64,000 bases of DNA from the NCBI GenBank assembly GCA_050187875.1, contig JBFWXB010000013.1, forward strand, positions 1 through 64,000, in the 5' to 3' direction. The first letter of the stretch is position 1; every line of letters starts with the position of its first letter. Origin of the DNA: JAFKKS01 sp050187875 (GTDB lineage Bacteria; Pseudomonadota; Alphaproteobacteria; Rhizobiales; Xanthobacteraceae). Below, piece after piece: positions 1 through 8,273 of the stretch. A program made the translations under genes and the position numbers. Under the pieces are notes generated by a model. The model was not told where the DNA came from. It searched no databases and saw only the letters and a program-made list of their open reading frames with translations.

Positions 1-137
1 TCGCCATCCGCCCGCTCGCAGCCGACGGCCGCTTCGGCGTCTTCTTCGCCGCCCATCACGTCGCAACCATCGACTTGACCAAAACAAAAAGTGTCAGCCA
101 TGTCTCCGAACAGGTGTCAGCTATGTCCCCGGGCTGA
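1..137 (+). mobile_element. C-terminal fragment of an IS481-type transposase
   Basis: An open frame entering from the left edge (frame starting at base 3) ends at TGA 135-137 and encodes 44 residues. They include GRFGVFF, HHVATIDL and a tail SVSHVSEQVSAMSPG. I recognise this as the extreme C-terminus of integrase-type (DDE) transposases of the IS481 group. Only the tail is visible, so I cannot tell whether the element is intact beyond the window. It ends 36 bases before dnaQ. Confidence 0.6.
91..131. repeat. Two imperfect 18-bp direct repeats at the IS end
   Basis: GTGTCAGCCATGTCTCCG at 91-108 recurs at 114-131 with two mismatches and a 23-bp period. The repeats overlap the last transposase codons and look like the subterminal transposase-binding sites of an IS end. 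The boundary of the element is probably just after 131-140. Confidence 0.6.
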
Positions 138-140
138 ACA

Positions 141-158
141 TCAAGCCCGGCAATGACG
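141..158. repeat. Truncated family B repeat (right end only)
   Basis: TCAAGCCCGGCAATGACG is the right end of the family B palindrome found complete at 8606-8684 and elsewhere. The left half is missing and IS sequence takes its place, suggesting the IS inserted into, or deleted, a family B copy. Confidence 0.55.
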
Positions 159-173
159 TCGGAAGGCTGAGCA

Positions 174-890
174 ATGCGCGAGATCGTTTTCGACACGGAA
201 ACCACCGGCCTCGACGCCCTGCAGGGCGATCGGGTGGTCGAGATCGGCTGTGTCGAGCTCGTCAACCGCTTTCCGACCGGCAAGACGTTCCACGTCTACA
301 TCAATCCCGAGCGCGATATGCCCGAAGGCGCGTTTCGCGTGCATGGACTGTCGACGGAGTTCCTCAAGGACAAGCCCGTCTTCGCCGACATCGCCGACGA
401 CTTCCTAACCTTCATCGGCGACGCGACGCTCGTCGCCCACAACGCAAGCTTCGACCTCGGCTTCATCAACGCCGAGCTCGATCGGTTGGAAATGCCGGCG
501 GTCACGCGCGACCGGCTGCTCGACACGCTCCTGCTCGCGCGGCGCAAACATCCGAACGGTCCGAACAAGCTCGACGATCTCTGCGCCCGCTACGGTATCG
601 ACAATTCGCGCCGCACCAAGCACGGCGCGCTGCTCGACGCCGAGATCCTCGCCGACGTCTATCTGGAGATGACCGGCGCGCGCCAGGCGCAGCTTGGTCT
701 CGGCGAGGAGCTTGCGGCCGGCATCGGCGGCGGGCGCGTCGTTGTCACCGTGCGCACGACGGTCTTGGCGCCGCGGCTGACCGAAACGGAGCGGGAGGCG
801 CACCGCGCCTTCGTGGCGAAGCTCGGCGCCGCCGCGATCTGGCGCGATTATCTGCCGGCCGAAGAGTTGCCGGCCGCGACGGCGGCGTGA
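174..890 (+). CDS. dnaQ: DNA polymerase III epsilon subunit, proofreading 3'-5' exonuclease
   Basis: 238 residues, the normal size for DnaQ. It removes misincorporated nucleotides as part of the replicative polymerase core. All three exonuclease motifs of the DEDDh family are visible: FDTETTG with D7 and E9 (Exo I), HNASFD with D94 (Exo II), and HGALLDA with H150 and D155 (Exo III). The C-terminal 60 residues are the less conserved part that contacts the polymerase. GGAAGG at 161-166 is a well-spaced ribosome binding site for the ATG at 174. It stands alone on the plus strand between an IS remnant and a repeat; secB lies convergent. Confidence 0.95.
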   Translation: MREIVFDTETTGLDALQGDRVVEIGCVELVNRFPTGKTFHVYINPERDMPEGAFRVHGLSTEFLKDKPVFADIADDFLTFIGDATLVAHNASFDLGFINAELDRLEMPAVTRDRLLDTLLLARRKHPNGPNKLDDLCARYGIDNSRRTKHGALLDAEILADVYLEMTGARQAQLGLGEELAAGIGGGRVVVTVRTTVLAPRLTETEREAHRAFVAKLGAAAIWRDYLPAEELPAATAA

Positions 891-892
891 AC

Positions 893-998
893 CGTCATTC
901 CGGGGCGCCGCTTCGCGGCGAACCCGGAATCCATACGCCGCAGCGTCGGAGATTATCGCGAGGGACTGGGCTCGCGCTTCGCGCGCCCCGGAATGACA
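893..998. repeat. Family C palindromic repeat, copy 1
   Basis: Starts CGTCATTCCGGGG and ends CCCCGGAATGACA, with internal ACCCGGAATCCAT. Its ends are inverted repeats. It fills the space between the convergent dnaQ and secB stops and could serve as a bidirectional terminator. Other copies are at 10453, 52915 and 54113. Confidence 0.75.
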
Positions 999-1006
999 AG
1001 TCTGCC

Positions 1007-1504
1007 TCAGCTCAGAGGCGCGGCGGGCTGCGCCTGGCCCTGGCCTTCGCTCATCCGCTGCCGGTAGAGCCCGACGAAATCGATCGGGTCCACGAGCAGC
1101 GGCGGGAAGCCGCCGTTGCGCACCGCATTGGCGACGATCTCGCGCGCGAATGGGAACAGGAGCCGCGGGCACTCGATCATGACGATCGGCTGCACGTCGC
1201 TTTGCGGCACGTTCACGATCCGGAAGACGCCGGCATAGACGAGGTCGAAGCTGAACAGCACGCTGCCCGATGATTCCGCCTTGCCCTCGAGCTTGAGCTC
1301 CACCTCGACATCGGTGTCGCCGAGGGGCTGCGCGTTCACGTTGATCTGGATGTTGATCTGCGGCTGTTGCTGGGTCGGCTGCAGCGAGCGCGGGGCGTTC
1401 GGGTTCTCGAACGAGAAGTCCTTGATGTATTGGGCAAGGACGTTGAGCTGCGGCGCAGTCGCGGCCGCCGCCGTCTGTCCGCCATTGGTCGCAGAGGTCG
1501 CCAT
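1007..1504 (-). CDS. secB: Protein-export chaperone SecB
   Basis: 165 residues. SecB is a cytoplasmic tetrameric chaperone that holds preproteins unfolded and hands them to SecA. Recognisable are the conserved stretches KDFSFENPNAP near residue 30, the beta-strand region INIQINVNAQPL, ECPRLLFPFAREI around 115 and GGFPPLLVDPIDF around 135. The chosen start (ATG at 1502-1504, MATSATNGG) gives the family length; the upstream in-frame extension to 1768 has no family similarity. The alanine/glutamine-rich tail is normal for alphaproteobacterial SecB. Confidence 0.95.
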   Translation of the reverse strand: MATSATNGGQTAAAATAPQLNVLAQYIKDFSFENPNAPRSLQPTQQQPQINIQINVNAQPLGDTDVEVELKLEGKAESSGSVLFSFDLVYAGVFRIVNVPQSDVQPIVMIECPRLLFPFAREIVANAVRNGGFPPLLVDPIDFVGLYRQRMSEGQGQAQPAAPLS

Positions 1505-1867
1505 TCTGATCCTTTGAGGCCGCGGTCGGCCCGGTGGGGAGGATATTAGGCGGTTGGCTAACATAGCGCCCGATGGGTCACAAGCGAAGCGCGTGCCCAG
1601 GGGTCGCGGCCGCCGAGGTGCGTCGCACGGTCGCAACGCTGTTTCCCAAGGCCGGCCAGCCGTTTCGCCCGGTTGGCGCAGCGAAAGGGATCGTCTAAGG
1701 TCGAGGCCGCATGGGCGTTCGGCCGGACCTTCGGAACCGAAGCATCGCACCGAAGTTCTGACGATCACGCCTCTTTTTCGGCCGGGTCAGATGCCTAGAT
1801 AAGATCGTGGGTGTAGCCTCAGCCTGGGCGGCACACCACGCGTGAAGTACCCACGGCTGCCGAGAGC
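1505..1867. other. Intergenic region between divergent secB and Tim44-like gene
   Basis: 363 bases that must hold the promoters of both genes. I see no convincing gene: the fxsA gene that I recall between secB and the Tim44 gene in relatives would need about 450 bases and is not present. No strong palindrome or consensus promoter stands out. Confidence 0.5.
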
Positions 1868-2590
1868 ATGCAAAACGTGTTCGATATTTACACCATCATC
1901 TTCTTGGCTTTGGCGGTGTTCATCTTCCTCCGCCTGCGGAGCGTGCTCGGGCAGCGCACCGGCCGGGAGCGGCCGCCTTACGATCCGCTCGCTGCGCGCG
2001 ATGCGGTGCGCCCCACCGGCAACGACAAGGTCGTGACCCTGCCGCCGCGCGCCGGCGAAACGGCTCCGGCGAATGCAGACGACGATGCGCCGAAGACGCC
2101 GGAGAACCGTTGGCAGGGCGTCGCCGAAGCGGGAACGCCGGTCGCTGCCGGGCTCGATGCGATCGCCGGGGCCGATACCGAGTTCGACGCGAAGCATTTC
2201 GTCGCCGGCGCCCGCGCCGCCTACGAAATGGTCGTGACCGCCTTTGCGTCCGGTGACCGCCGCGCGCTCAAGTCGCTCCTCTCGCGCGAAGTCTATGAAG
2301 GCTTCGAGACGGCGATCCGCGAGCGTGAGGCGCGCGGCGAAACCGTCGAGTCGCGCTTCGTCGCCATCGACAAGTCGGACGTCGTCGGCGCCGAATTGCG
2401 CGGCCGCGTCGCGCAAGTCACCGTGCGGTTCGTGTCCCAGCTTGTGTCCGCGACGCGCGACAAGAACGGCAATGTCATCGACGGCTCCGCCGATCGCGTG
2501 ACCGACGTGACCGATGTCTGGACGTTTTCGCGCGATCTTTCCTCGCGCGATCCCAACTGGAAATTGGTGGCAACCGAAGCCGGACAATGA
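1868..2590 (+). CDS. Tim44/TimA-like membrane-anchored protein
   Basis: 240 residues. A single N-terminal membrane segment (residues 8-22, YTIIFLALAVFIFLR) is followed by a charged, proline-containing linker and then the Tim44-like domain from about residue 105 (FDAKHFVAGARAAYEMVVTAF) to the end. Alphaproteobacterial homologues are related to the mitochondrial import motor anchor Tim44 and are inner-membrane proteins of uncertain job, possibly a chaperone at the translocon. Its position beside secB fits such a role, but that is inference. mltA follows 21 bases downstream on the same strand. Confidence 0.85.
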   Translation: MQNVFDIYTIIFLALAVFIFLRLRSVLGQRTGRERPPYDPLAARDAVRPTGNDKVVTLPPRAGETAPANADDDAPKTPENRWQGVAEAGTPVAAGLDAIAGADTEFDAKHFVAGARAAYEMVVTAFASGDRRALKSLLSREVYEGFETAIREREARGETVESRFVAIDKSDVVGAELRGRVAQVTVRFVSQLVSATRDKNGNVIDGSADRVTDVTDVWTFSRDLSSRDPNWKLVATEAGQ

Positions 2591-2611
2591 GCGCAGGCGT
2601 CCGGGACCATC

Positions 2612-3850
2612 TTGTGCGCCGCTGACGTCCGGCGGGCGGGTGCCCTCGCGATCTGCGCGGCGTGGCTTTGCGTCGCTCCCGCCGCCAGCCAATCCCTACG
2701 CCTTGTCCCCGATGCGCAGATCGAGCCGCTGAGCTGGAGCGATCTCGACGGCTGGGATCGTGACGATCATGCGGCGGCGTTCGACGCCTTCCTTGCAAGC
2801 TGCGAGGTCGTCCTCAAGCGGCGCAAGCTCGCCGACGAAGGCCGCACCATCGAGGCGGCGCTGGTCGACGTCTGCTGGGAGGCGAAAGGCCTCGGCCCCG
2901 CTTTCGAGAACGAGGCGCGCACCTTCTTCGAAACGCATTTCCGGCCCATGCGCATCGCGCGGCTCGGCGAGAGTGCGGGCTTTTTCACCGGCTACTACGA
3001 ACCGGTGGTCGAAGGCTCGCGCGAGCCGACCGGCGAATTCAAATATCCGCTCTATCGCCGCCCGCCCGATCTCATCACCGGCGCGCGTCACCGTCCCGGC
3101 CGCAAGGCCAGCGGACGCGCGCCCGCCTGGCGCAAGGACGCGGACGGCAAGCGCGTTCCCTATTACGATCGCGCCGCGATCGAAGACGGCGCGCTCGACG
3201 GGAAAAAGCTTGAAATCTGCTGGCTGAAAAGCCCGGTCGATGCTTTCTTCATTCAGATCCAGGGCTCGGCGCGCATCCGCCTGCAAGACGGCACGGTGCT
3301 GCGCGTGAACTACGACGCGCATAACGGCCTGCCTTATACGCCGGTCGGGCGCATCTTGATCGAGCGCAACCTGGTGCCGCGCGAAGAGATGTCGATGGAC
3401 CGCATCCGCCAGTGGATGGACGCCAATCCCGAGGAGGCGAAGGAGGTGCGGCGGCAGAACCGATCCTTCGTTTTCTTCCGCGTCAAAAGCCTCGATGTGA
3501 AAGACGAAGCGATCGGCGGCCAGGGCATTCCGCTGACGCCCTTGCGCTCCATCGCCATCGACGCGCGGCTGCACGCTTACGGCACGCCATTCTGGCTCGA
3601 GGCCGATCTGCCGCTCAACGAAGACGGCACGCTGCGCCCCTGGCGACAGCTGACGATCGCGCAGGACACCGGCTCCGCAATCGTCGGCCCCGCGCGCGCG
3701 GACATTTATTTCGGCGCCGGCGATGACGCCGGCCGGATCGCCGGACGCATCCGCCATCCCGGCCAGTTCATCATGCTGATTCCGCAAGGCGCGGATCCGA
3801 CCGTGAGCGCGGCGGCGTTGCCCCTTCCTCCGCGACGGCCGCAGCCATGA
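2612..3850 (+). CDS. mltA: Membrane-bound lytic murein transglycosylase A (MltA)
   Basis: 412 residues. MltA cleaves the glycan strand of peptidoglycan to a 1,6-anhydromuramyl end. An N-terminal hydrophobic signal (AGALAICAAWLCVAPAASQS) is followed by the MltA barrel domain (FFTGYYEP around residue 128) and a C-terminal 3D domain with QDTGSAIVGPARADIYFG around 351-368, whose aspartates include the catalytic one. The only in-frame start after the preceding stop (2588-2590) is TTG at 2612, so the start is a rare codon. No lipobox cysteine is obvious. It lies between the Tim44-like gene and the Smr gene, whose ATG overlaps its stop (ATGA, 3847-3850). Confidence 0.93.
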   Translation: MCAADVRRAGALAICAAWLCVAPAASQSLRLVPDAQIEPLSWSDLDGWDRDDHAAAFDAFLASCEVVLKRRKLADEGRTIEAALVDVCWEAKGLGPAFENEARTFFETHFRPMRIARLGESAGFFTGYYEPVVEGSREPTGEFKYPLYRRPPDLITGARHRPGRKASGRAPAWRKDADGKRVPYYDRAAIEDGALDGKKLEICWLKSPVDAFFIQIQGSARIRLQDGTVLRVNYDAHNGLPYTPVGRILIERNLVPREEMSMDRIRQWMDANPEEAKEVRRQNRSFVFFRVKSLDVKDEAIGGQGIPLTPLRSIAIDARLHAYGTPFWLEADLPLNEDGTLRPWRQLTIAQDTGSAIVGPARADIYFGAGDDAGRIAGRIRHPGQFIMLIPQGADPTVSAAALPLPPRRPQP

Positions 3851-4434
3851 CGGACGACGAAGGCCGCAAGCGTCACCGCGCGCGTCGTGCCCTCTCAGGC
3901 GAGGAGCGGGACCTGTGGCGCGTCGTGACGCGCTCGATCGCGCCGCTGCGCGGCCGCGCAAAAAGGCCGCCGTGCGCAGATCCTGAGGACGATGCGCCGC
4001 TCGCGCCGCCGAAGCCGAAAGCAAAAACGAACGCGCCGCACCCGTCATCGGCGCCGCGCACGGCCGTGGCGAAGCCCACACCGCCGCCGCTCGCGCCGCT
4101 CGATGGTCGCTTGAAAAAACGCGTCGCGCGCGGTGGTGCGCCGCTCGATGCGCGGCTCGATCTGCACGGCATGACGCAAGCGCAGGCGCATTTGGCGCTG
4201 CTGCGTTTCATCCGCGCGGCGCAGGCCGACGGCGCGAAGCTCGTGCTCGTCATCACCGGCAAGGGCGTGCGTGGCGCGTCAGCGCACCACGACGACCGCG
4301 GCGTGTTGCGCCGGCTCGTTCCGCAATGGCTGCGTCTCGCGGAATTCCGCACCTACGTCGTCGGTTTCGAACATGCGCATATCGCGCATGGCGGCGAGGG
4401 CGCGCTTTATGTGCGTCTGCGGCGCGCGCGGTGA
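3847..4434 (+). CDS. Smr/MutS2-type nuclease domain protein
   Basis: 195 residues. The N-terminal 90 residues are basic and proline/alanine rich and probably disordered. The Smr domain follows from about residue 100 with LDLHGMT (around 102-108) and GKGVRG (around 138), ending HGGEGALYVRLRR. Smr domains are DNA- or RNA-nicking nucleases; stand-alone small Smr proteins of this kind are widespread but their substrate is not settled. The ATGA overlap with mltA indicates translational coupling. Confidence 0.9.
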   Translation: MTDDEGRKRHRARRALSGEERDLWRVVTRSIAPLRGRAKRPPCADPEDDAPLAPPKPKAKTNAPHPSSAPRTAVAKPTPPPLAPLDGRLKKRVARGGAPLDARLDLHGMTQAQAHLALLRFIRAAQADGAKLVLVITGKGVRGASAHHDDRGVLRRLVPQWLRLAEFRTYVVGFEHAHIAHGGEGALYVRLRRAR

Positions 4435-4460
4435 GTAGCGTCACCGCGCAACCTCTCCTT

Positions 4461-4492
4461 CGTCATGCGCGGGCTTGACCCGCGCGCTCTCC
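4461..4492. repeat. Left half of a family B repeat
   Basis: CGTCATGCGCGGGCTTGACCCGCGC forms one hairpin of family B. The right half is absent and a complete family A copy starts immediately after it. Confidence 0.6.
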
Positions 4493-4493
4493 G

Positions 4494-4584
4494 GTTGTCA
4501 TGCCCGCGAAGGCGGGCATCCAGTAACCCCTGCATCGACAAGAAGCTGCGGCGTACTGGGTCCCCCGCTTTCGCGGGGACGACA
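4494..4584. repeat. Family A palindromic repeat, copy 1
   Basis: Left arm GTTGTCATGCCCGCGAAGG, right arm TTCGCGGGGACGACA; the inner parts read CATCCAGTA and TACTGGGTCCC. The whole unit is an imperfect palindrome able to fold into a long hairpin. It sits between the convergent Smr and L,D-transpeptidase genes. Other copies: 21796, 24139, 45443. Confidence 0.85.
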
Positions 4585-4595
4585 CGCACGGAAAA

Positions 4596-5414
4596 CTAAA
4601 TCACCACCACTTTCGCCCCGACGGAAACGCGGCCGTAAAGGTCGATGACGTCCTCGTTGCGCATGCGGATGCAGCCCGACGAAACGGCGGTGCCGATCGT
4701 CCATGGCTCGTTCGAGCCGTGAATGCGATAGAGCGACGAGCCGAGATAGAGCGCGCGCGCGCCGAGTGGATTGTCGGGGCCGCCCTTCATGAAGCGCGGC
4801 AGGTCGGGCCGCCGCGCCAGCATTTCCGCCGGCGGACGCCAGTCCGGCCATTCGCGCTTGGCCGATACGGTCTTCACACCAGCCCATGAAAATCCCGGAC
4901 GGCCGACGCCGATGCCGTAACGCAGCGCATGGCCGTTGCCCTGCACGAGGTAGAGGAAGCGGTTCGGCGTATCGATGACGATCGTCCCGGCTTTCTCTTT
5001 GCCGGAATACTCGACCATCTGCTTTTCGTATTTCGGGTCGAGGCGCCGCTGCTCGTGCACGACGACATGCGCGGGCTCGCCATGCGCATAGGAGGGCAGG
5101 CCGACCGGCTGCACCGGATCGCGGCTATAGGCGTCGCCGCCCGGCGCGTATTCGCGACCATAGATGGCACGGCCCCGGCGCGGCGAATTGTCGTCACCGG
5201 TGAAGAGATACTCGATCAATCCGCCGCCGAGACCATTGCGGCCGGAAGCATAGCGCTGCCGCTGGGCCGGCATGGCGTCCGGCTCGGCGCCGGGAATGGC
5301 TGTTTGCGACACGGTATAGGCGGGGCCGCCATAGCGCGACTGCGCGAAGCTTGGCGTTGAAAGGGCTGTGCCGGCGAGAAGGGCGGTGAAGACGGTAAAT
5401 TTCCAGACGCGCAT
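4596..5414 (-). CDS. L,D-transpeptidase (YkuD/ErfK family), exported
   Basis: 272 residues. These periplasmic cysteine enzymes make 3-3 cross-links in peptidoglycan or attach proteins to it. The start ATG at 5412-5414 (MRVWKFTVFTALLAGTALS) gives a clean signal peptide ending at SFAQS; an upstream in-frame start adds 17 unlike residues. The catalytic motif is intact: H232 in HGSNEP and S246-G247-C248-x-R250 in SSGCIRM. The linker before the YkuD domain (residues 35-120) is rich in Arg, Tyr and Gly. A second, different YkuD protein is at 54437-56113. Confidence 0.9.
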   Translation of the reverse strand: MRVWKFTVFTALLAGTALSTPSFAQSRYGGPAYTVSQTAIPGAEPDAMPAQRQRYASGRNGLGGGLIEYLFTGDDNSPRRGRAIYGREYAPGGDAYSRDPVQPVGLPSYAHGEPAHVVVHEQRRLDPKYEKQMVEYSGKEKAGTIVIDTPNRFLYLVQGNGHALRYGIGVGRPGFSWAGVKTVSAKREWPDWRPPAEMLARRPDLPRFMKGGPDNPLGARALYLGSSLYRIHGSNEPWTIGTAVSSGCIRMRNEDVIDLYGRVSVGAKVVVI

Positions 5415-5600
5415 CGACGTACTCACATTGACTCTATCGTCGGGGCTGCGGCGGACGAAACGCATCCGCCGCAGCGTACTACGCGGTTAAAACTCCACGA
5501 ATTGGTAAATGGCGGGAGTTGCTGCGGTGCTGTTGCGCGGCGGCTTGGCGTTAACGTTTACAGAGAGTGGAATTCGATAGTTAAACGAATCTTGCGATCA

Positions 5601-5649
5601 GAGCATGATCCCGAAAAGTGGAAACCGGTTTTCGGACAAGATCATGCTC
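5601..5649. repeat. Family H palindrome (GAGCATGAT type)
   Basis: GAGCATGATCCCGAAAAGTG opens the unit, AAACCGGTTT lies at its centre and ATCATGCTC closes it. This palindrome is very common in Rhizobiales intergenic DNA. A second perfect stem follows at 5665-5703. Confidence 0.85.
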
Positions 5650-5664
5650 CATCAAAAGAATAAA

Positions 5665-5703
5665 GCGAGAGTCTGATTCAACGCAGTTGGATCAGACTCT
5701 CGC
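5665..5703. terminator. Perfect 13-bp hairpin over the end of the MFS gene
   Basis: GCGAGAGTCTGAT (5665-5677) pairs perfectly with ATCAGACTCTCGC (5691-5703). The MFS stop codon (5678-5680) lies in the loop, so the last residues of the transporter (ESLIQLR) are encoded by the repeat arm. It is adjacent to the family H palindrome and probably part of the same unit. It may stop transcription of the MFS gene, though no T-run follows. Confidence 0.55.
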
Positions 5704-6889
5704 TAGAGCGGCGCACGGCTAGGAAGCAACCGAGCGAGAGCGCGGCGAATATGCTGGTCAATGCCAGTGCCGCCATGTCACTTGCATGCTCGGCTACGAA
5801 GGCGACGATCGGCGGCGCCGACGACTGGACGATCAGCGACGGCCCGGCGATGCGCCCGATCACGCGTCCATAGCCGCGCGGACCGAACAGCGCGAGCGGC
5901 ACGGTTCCGCGGCAGATGGTGGTCAATCCGTTGCCGAGCCCGAGCAGGATCATGAAGACCGCGGCGACGGGGATCGATAGTCCGAGCGCGAAGAGAACGA
6001 CGAAGGCGAACAAGACGAAACCGATGGCGCAGCGCACGATCGACAGCGGATGCGTGTTGCGCGCGAAAATAAATTCGCCGAGCCGCACGGCGACCTGACA
6101 CGGGCCAAACAAGGTGCCGATGGCGACGGCGACTGCGGGCTCGAGGCCGAGCCGCTGAAACATCGCGAGCAAGTTCGACAGAAGGCCGGACGGCACGAAC
6201 GATGCGAGCGCGAAGCCGGCGACGAGCAGGACGAAATTTCGTCCGCGCGGCGATGGCGCCGGCGCCGGCTTTGCGGGTTCGGCCGCGACCACGGTCTCGG
6301 GATACGCGCGGCTGCGCGGCAAGGCGAACGCGTGCAGCGGCGCTGCGACCAGCGCGAGCGCTAAGCCGTAAGCTATATAGGTGTGCTGCCATCCGATCGT
6401 GTCGATGAGAAATTGCGTTGCGGGCCAGCTCACCGTCGAGGCGAGGCCGCCGATCAGCGTCAGCATCGTGATCGGGCTGCGCGCATTGCTGCCGAAGATG
6501 CGGCCGAGGCTCGCGAAGGCGGGATCGTAGAACGACGCGGCCATGCCGAATCCGAGTAGCGCCCACACCGCAAGATAGGCGGCCTGGTTGCTCGCGGCCG
6601 GGATCAGCATCAGCCCGGTCGCGCCGATCAGCGAGCCGAACGGCATCACGACATGGCCGCCGTAACGATCGATCCACACACCGATGAACGGCGCGGTGAA
6701 GCCGGAGACGAGAAGGCCGAGCGAAAAGCCGCTCATCGCGAAGGCGGTCGACCATCCGTAGTCCGCACAGATACGCGGCACCATGAGCACCGGCGTGTAA
6801 TAGATCGCGCCCCACGCCAGGATCTGCGTCACCCCAAAGACGGGCACAGCCCGCCAGGGGTCACGAAGCAGGTCGTTGATGTGCATCAT
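5678..6889 (-). CDS. Major facilitator superfamily transporter
   Basis: 403 residues with about 12 hydrophobic segments, the standard MFS layout. IGVWIDRYGGHVVMPFG between helices 2 and 3 fits the MFS loop motif GxxxDRxGxR. The chosen start is the double ATG at 6884-6889 (MMHINDLLRD), since the upstream part is arginine/proline rich and unlike a transporter N-terminus. No clear ribosome binding site was seen. Substrate is unknown: it resembles the oxalate/formate-type and monocarboxylate-type MFS proteins but I cannot choose between them. It appears to be a single-gene unit. Confidence 0.85.
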   Translation of the reverse strand: MMHINDLLRDPWRAVPVFGVTQILAWGAIYYTPVLMVPRICADYGWSTAFAMSGFSLGLLVSGFTAPFIGVWIDRYGGHVVMPFGSLIGATGLMLIPAASNQAAYLAVWALLGFGMAASFYDPAFASLGRIFGSNARSPITMLTLIGGLASTVSWPATQFLIDTIGWQHTYIAYGLALALVAAPLHAFALPRSRAYPETVVAAEPAKPAPAPSPRGRNFVLLVAGFALASFVPSGLLSNLLAMFQRLGLEPAVAVAIGTLFGPCQVAVRLGEFIFARNTHPLSIVRCAIGFVLFAFVVLFALGLSIPVAAVFMILLGLGNGLTTICRGTVPLALFGPRGYGRVIGRIAGPSLIVQSSAPPIVAFVAEHASDMAALALTSIFAALSLGCFLAVRRSSESLIQLR

Positions 6890-6970
6890 GGGAGAAGGCG
6901 GGGCGAGGCGCGGCGAACCGCGATGAACAAGGCCGCAGAGTCGCGCCATTCGCCGCGCAGGTAAAGCGTG

Positions 6971-7037
6971 CTTGTCATTGCTGGGGCTTGACCCGGCAAT
7001 TCATCAATTAAAAATCTTACGAAGAAGATGGATGTGC
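6971..7037. repeat. Degenerate family B repeat
   Basis: TTGTCATTGCTGGGGCTTGA, then CCCGGCAATTCATC and AGAAGATGGATG, follow the family B order, but the right arm is lost. Confidence 0.45.
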
Positions 7038-7071
7038 GCAACAAAGAGCGAGCATGACTGGGTGCAGGGCT

Positions 7072-7218
7072 CCTTTTCACCTCTCCCATAGGGAGAGGTC
7101 GGATCGGCGAGCGCAGCGAGACGATCCGGGTGAGGGGTTACGACCTCTCGATAGGCTCTAACCCCTCACCCGCCCTCGCTCTGCTCGGGCGACCTCTCCC
7201 TATGGGAGAGGTGAAAGG
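7072..7218. repeat. Family E long inverted repeat, copy 1
   Basis: CCTTTTCACCTCTCCC at the left is mirrored by GGGAGAGGTGAAAGG at the right, and GATCCGGGTGAGGGGTTA in the centre faces CTAACCCCTCACCCG. The 147-bp unit could fold into one long hairpin. It lies downstream of the lipoprotein gene at 7259-7738. Relatives are at 56366 and 61665. Confidence 0.8.
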
Positions 7219-7258
7219 GGTTTGCCTTCGGCGGGGGACGCGATCAGCGCGGCGCCGC

Positions 7259-7738
7259 CTACGCCTTCGGCGCGCAGCGCACGTAGACGGAAATGCCGTA
7301 GCGGCCGGCGATCTCCGGATCGAGCCAGCGCAGGATCATGACGCGGCCGTCATAGGAGATGAATTCGCGGTCTTGCGCGTCGGCCGCCGGGCCGGGCGGC
7401 CCGAGGTAGCGCTTTCCATCCGGACCGGCCTTGGTGACGAGCTCGGCCTGCTGGTTGGCGTCGGCGAGATACATCATCACGCCGCCGTTCGATCCGCGCG
7501 AGATGACATAAGGGTGCGAGCATTGTCCGCGCGCGGCGGTGGTGGTGCGCGCCCGGTCGGCCTCCTTGTGGTAGGAGGCGAAGCCCCAGCGGCCGATCAG
7601 GTCTTCGGACGGGATGCCCGGCGCTGGCGGCGCATTCACGGGGGCGGCGGCTTGCGGAGGGGGTGGCGCAGACGTGGCGCATCCGCTCACGGCGATCGCA
7701 AGGACGCCGAGCGCGAGAAAAGTAGGCAGCCGCGACAT
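7259..7738 (-). CDS. Small predicted lipoprotein of unknown function
   Basis: 159 residues. The signal sequence MSRLPTFLALGVLAIAVSGC ends in a lipobox with cysteine at residue 20, so the protein should be membrane-anchored in the periplasm. A proline/alanine-rich linker (residues 24-42) precedes a compact domain beginning EDLIGRWGFASYHKE and ending GRYGISVYVRC. The domain has two or more cysteines and no enzyme motif I recognise. Homologues occur in related Rhizobiales as conserved hypothetical proteins; I know no function. It is flanked by repeats and not in an operon. Confidence 0.75.
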   Translation of the reverse strand: MSRLPTFLALGVLAIAVSGCATSAPPPPQAAAPVNAPPAPGIPSEDLIGRWGFASYHKEADRARTTTAARGQCSHPYVISRGSNGGVMMYLADANQQAELVTKAGPDGKRYLGPPGPAADAQDREFISYDGRVMILRWLDPEIAGRYGISVYVRCAPKA

Positions 7739-8140
7739 TCCGAACCCTCCCCCGCCTGACCCGACCGTGCCGGGCCCGGCTGTCGCTATCTCTGAACGTG
7801 GCCGCCTGAAAACCAGTCTCCGCCCCAAAACTTTGGCTTCCGGCGCACCGCTGGGATCACACACCGCCACGATTCGTGGCGCAAGATACCCGGCCTCTAT
7901 GTCTGAAGGAAAAAACGGCGGCGGCATGACATGGGCTAATCCTCCGGGCACGAAACGGCGACAGCGTGGCGCTGCTGCATCACTCCTTGCGTTCGAGCAG
8001 TCCGAGGAGGTGAGATTTGTGAGCGCAGACACCGCCCCTCCGTCAACCTGCAAAAATGGTAACCATAGGATCAATCAAATCCGTCAAGAGCTTGCGCCGT
8101 TTTTCCATCCGCGCCACGGATGTTGCCGGCGCGGATTGCC
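7739..8140. other. Intergenic region upstream of groES
   Basis: About 400 bases with no convincing gene on either strand; short frames here have atypical composition. It carries the promoter of the lipoprotein gene on the minus strand and leads into the groES promoter at 8141. Confidence 0.5.
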
Positions 8141-8169
8141 TTGACTCTGCAACGCCCTCCTCCTATTTC
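8141..8169 (+). promoter_or_regulatory. Predicted groESL promoter
   Basis: TTGACT (8141-8146) and TATTTC (8164-8169) are separated by 17 bp, just upstream of the CIRCE element. CTTGACTC and the following CCATAAT could alternatively be read as a heat-shock sigma-32 type promoter. Position relative to CIRCE supports one or both. Confidence 0.55.
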
Positions 8170-8181
8170 CATAATCGTTGA

Positions 8182-8208
8182 TTGGCACTCTTTTAGAGAG
8201 AGTGCTAA
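8182..8208 (+). promoter_or_regulatory. CIRCE operator, HrcA binding site
   Basis: TTGGCACTC (8182-8190), nine bases, then GAGTGCTAA (8200-8208). It matches the CIRCE consensus TTAGCACTC-N9-GAGTGCTAA with one change. HrcA bound here represses groESL until heat shock. Confidence 0.95.
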
Positions 8209-8273
8209 CAGCGCTTTTCACCTCGATCCCCCGAATTGCGGCCCATCAAGGGCCTGTGCGTCACGAGGAAATA

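Noticed and set aside
405..1172. Frames on the minus strand across dnaQ and the family C repeat
   Set aside because: They read repeat arms as arginine-rich peptides; dnaQ is certain on the other strand.
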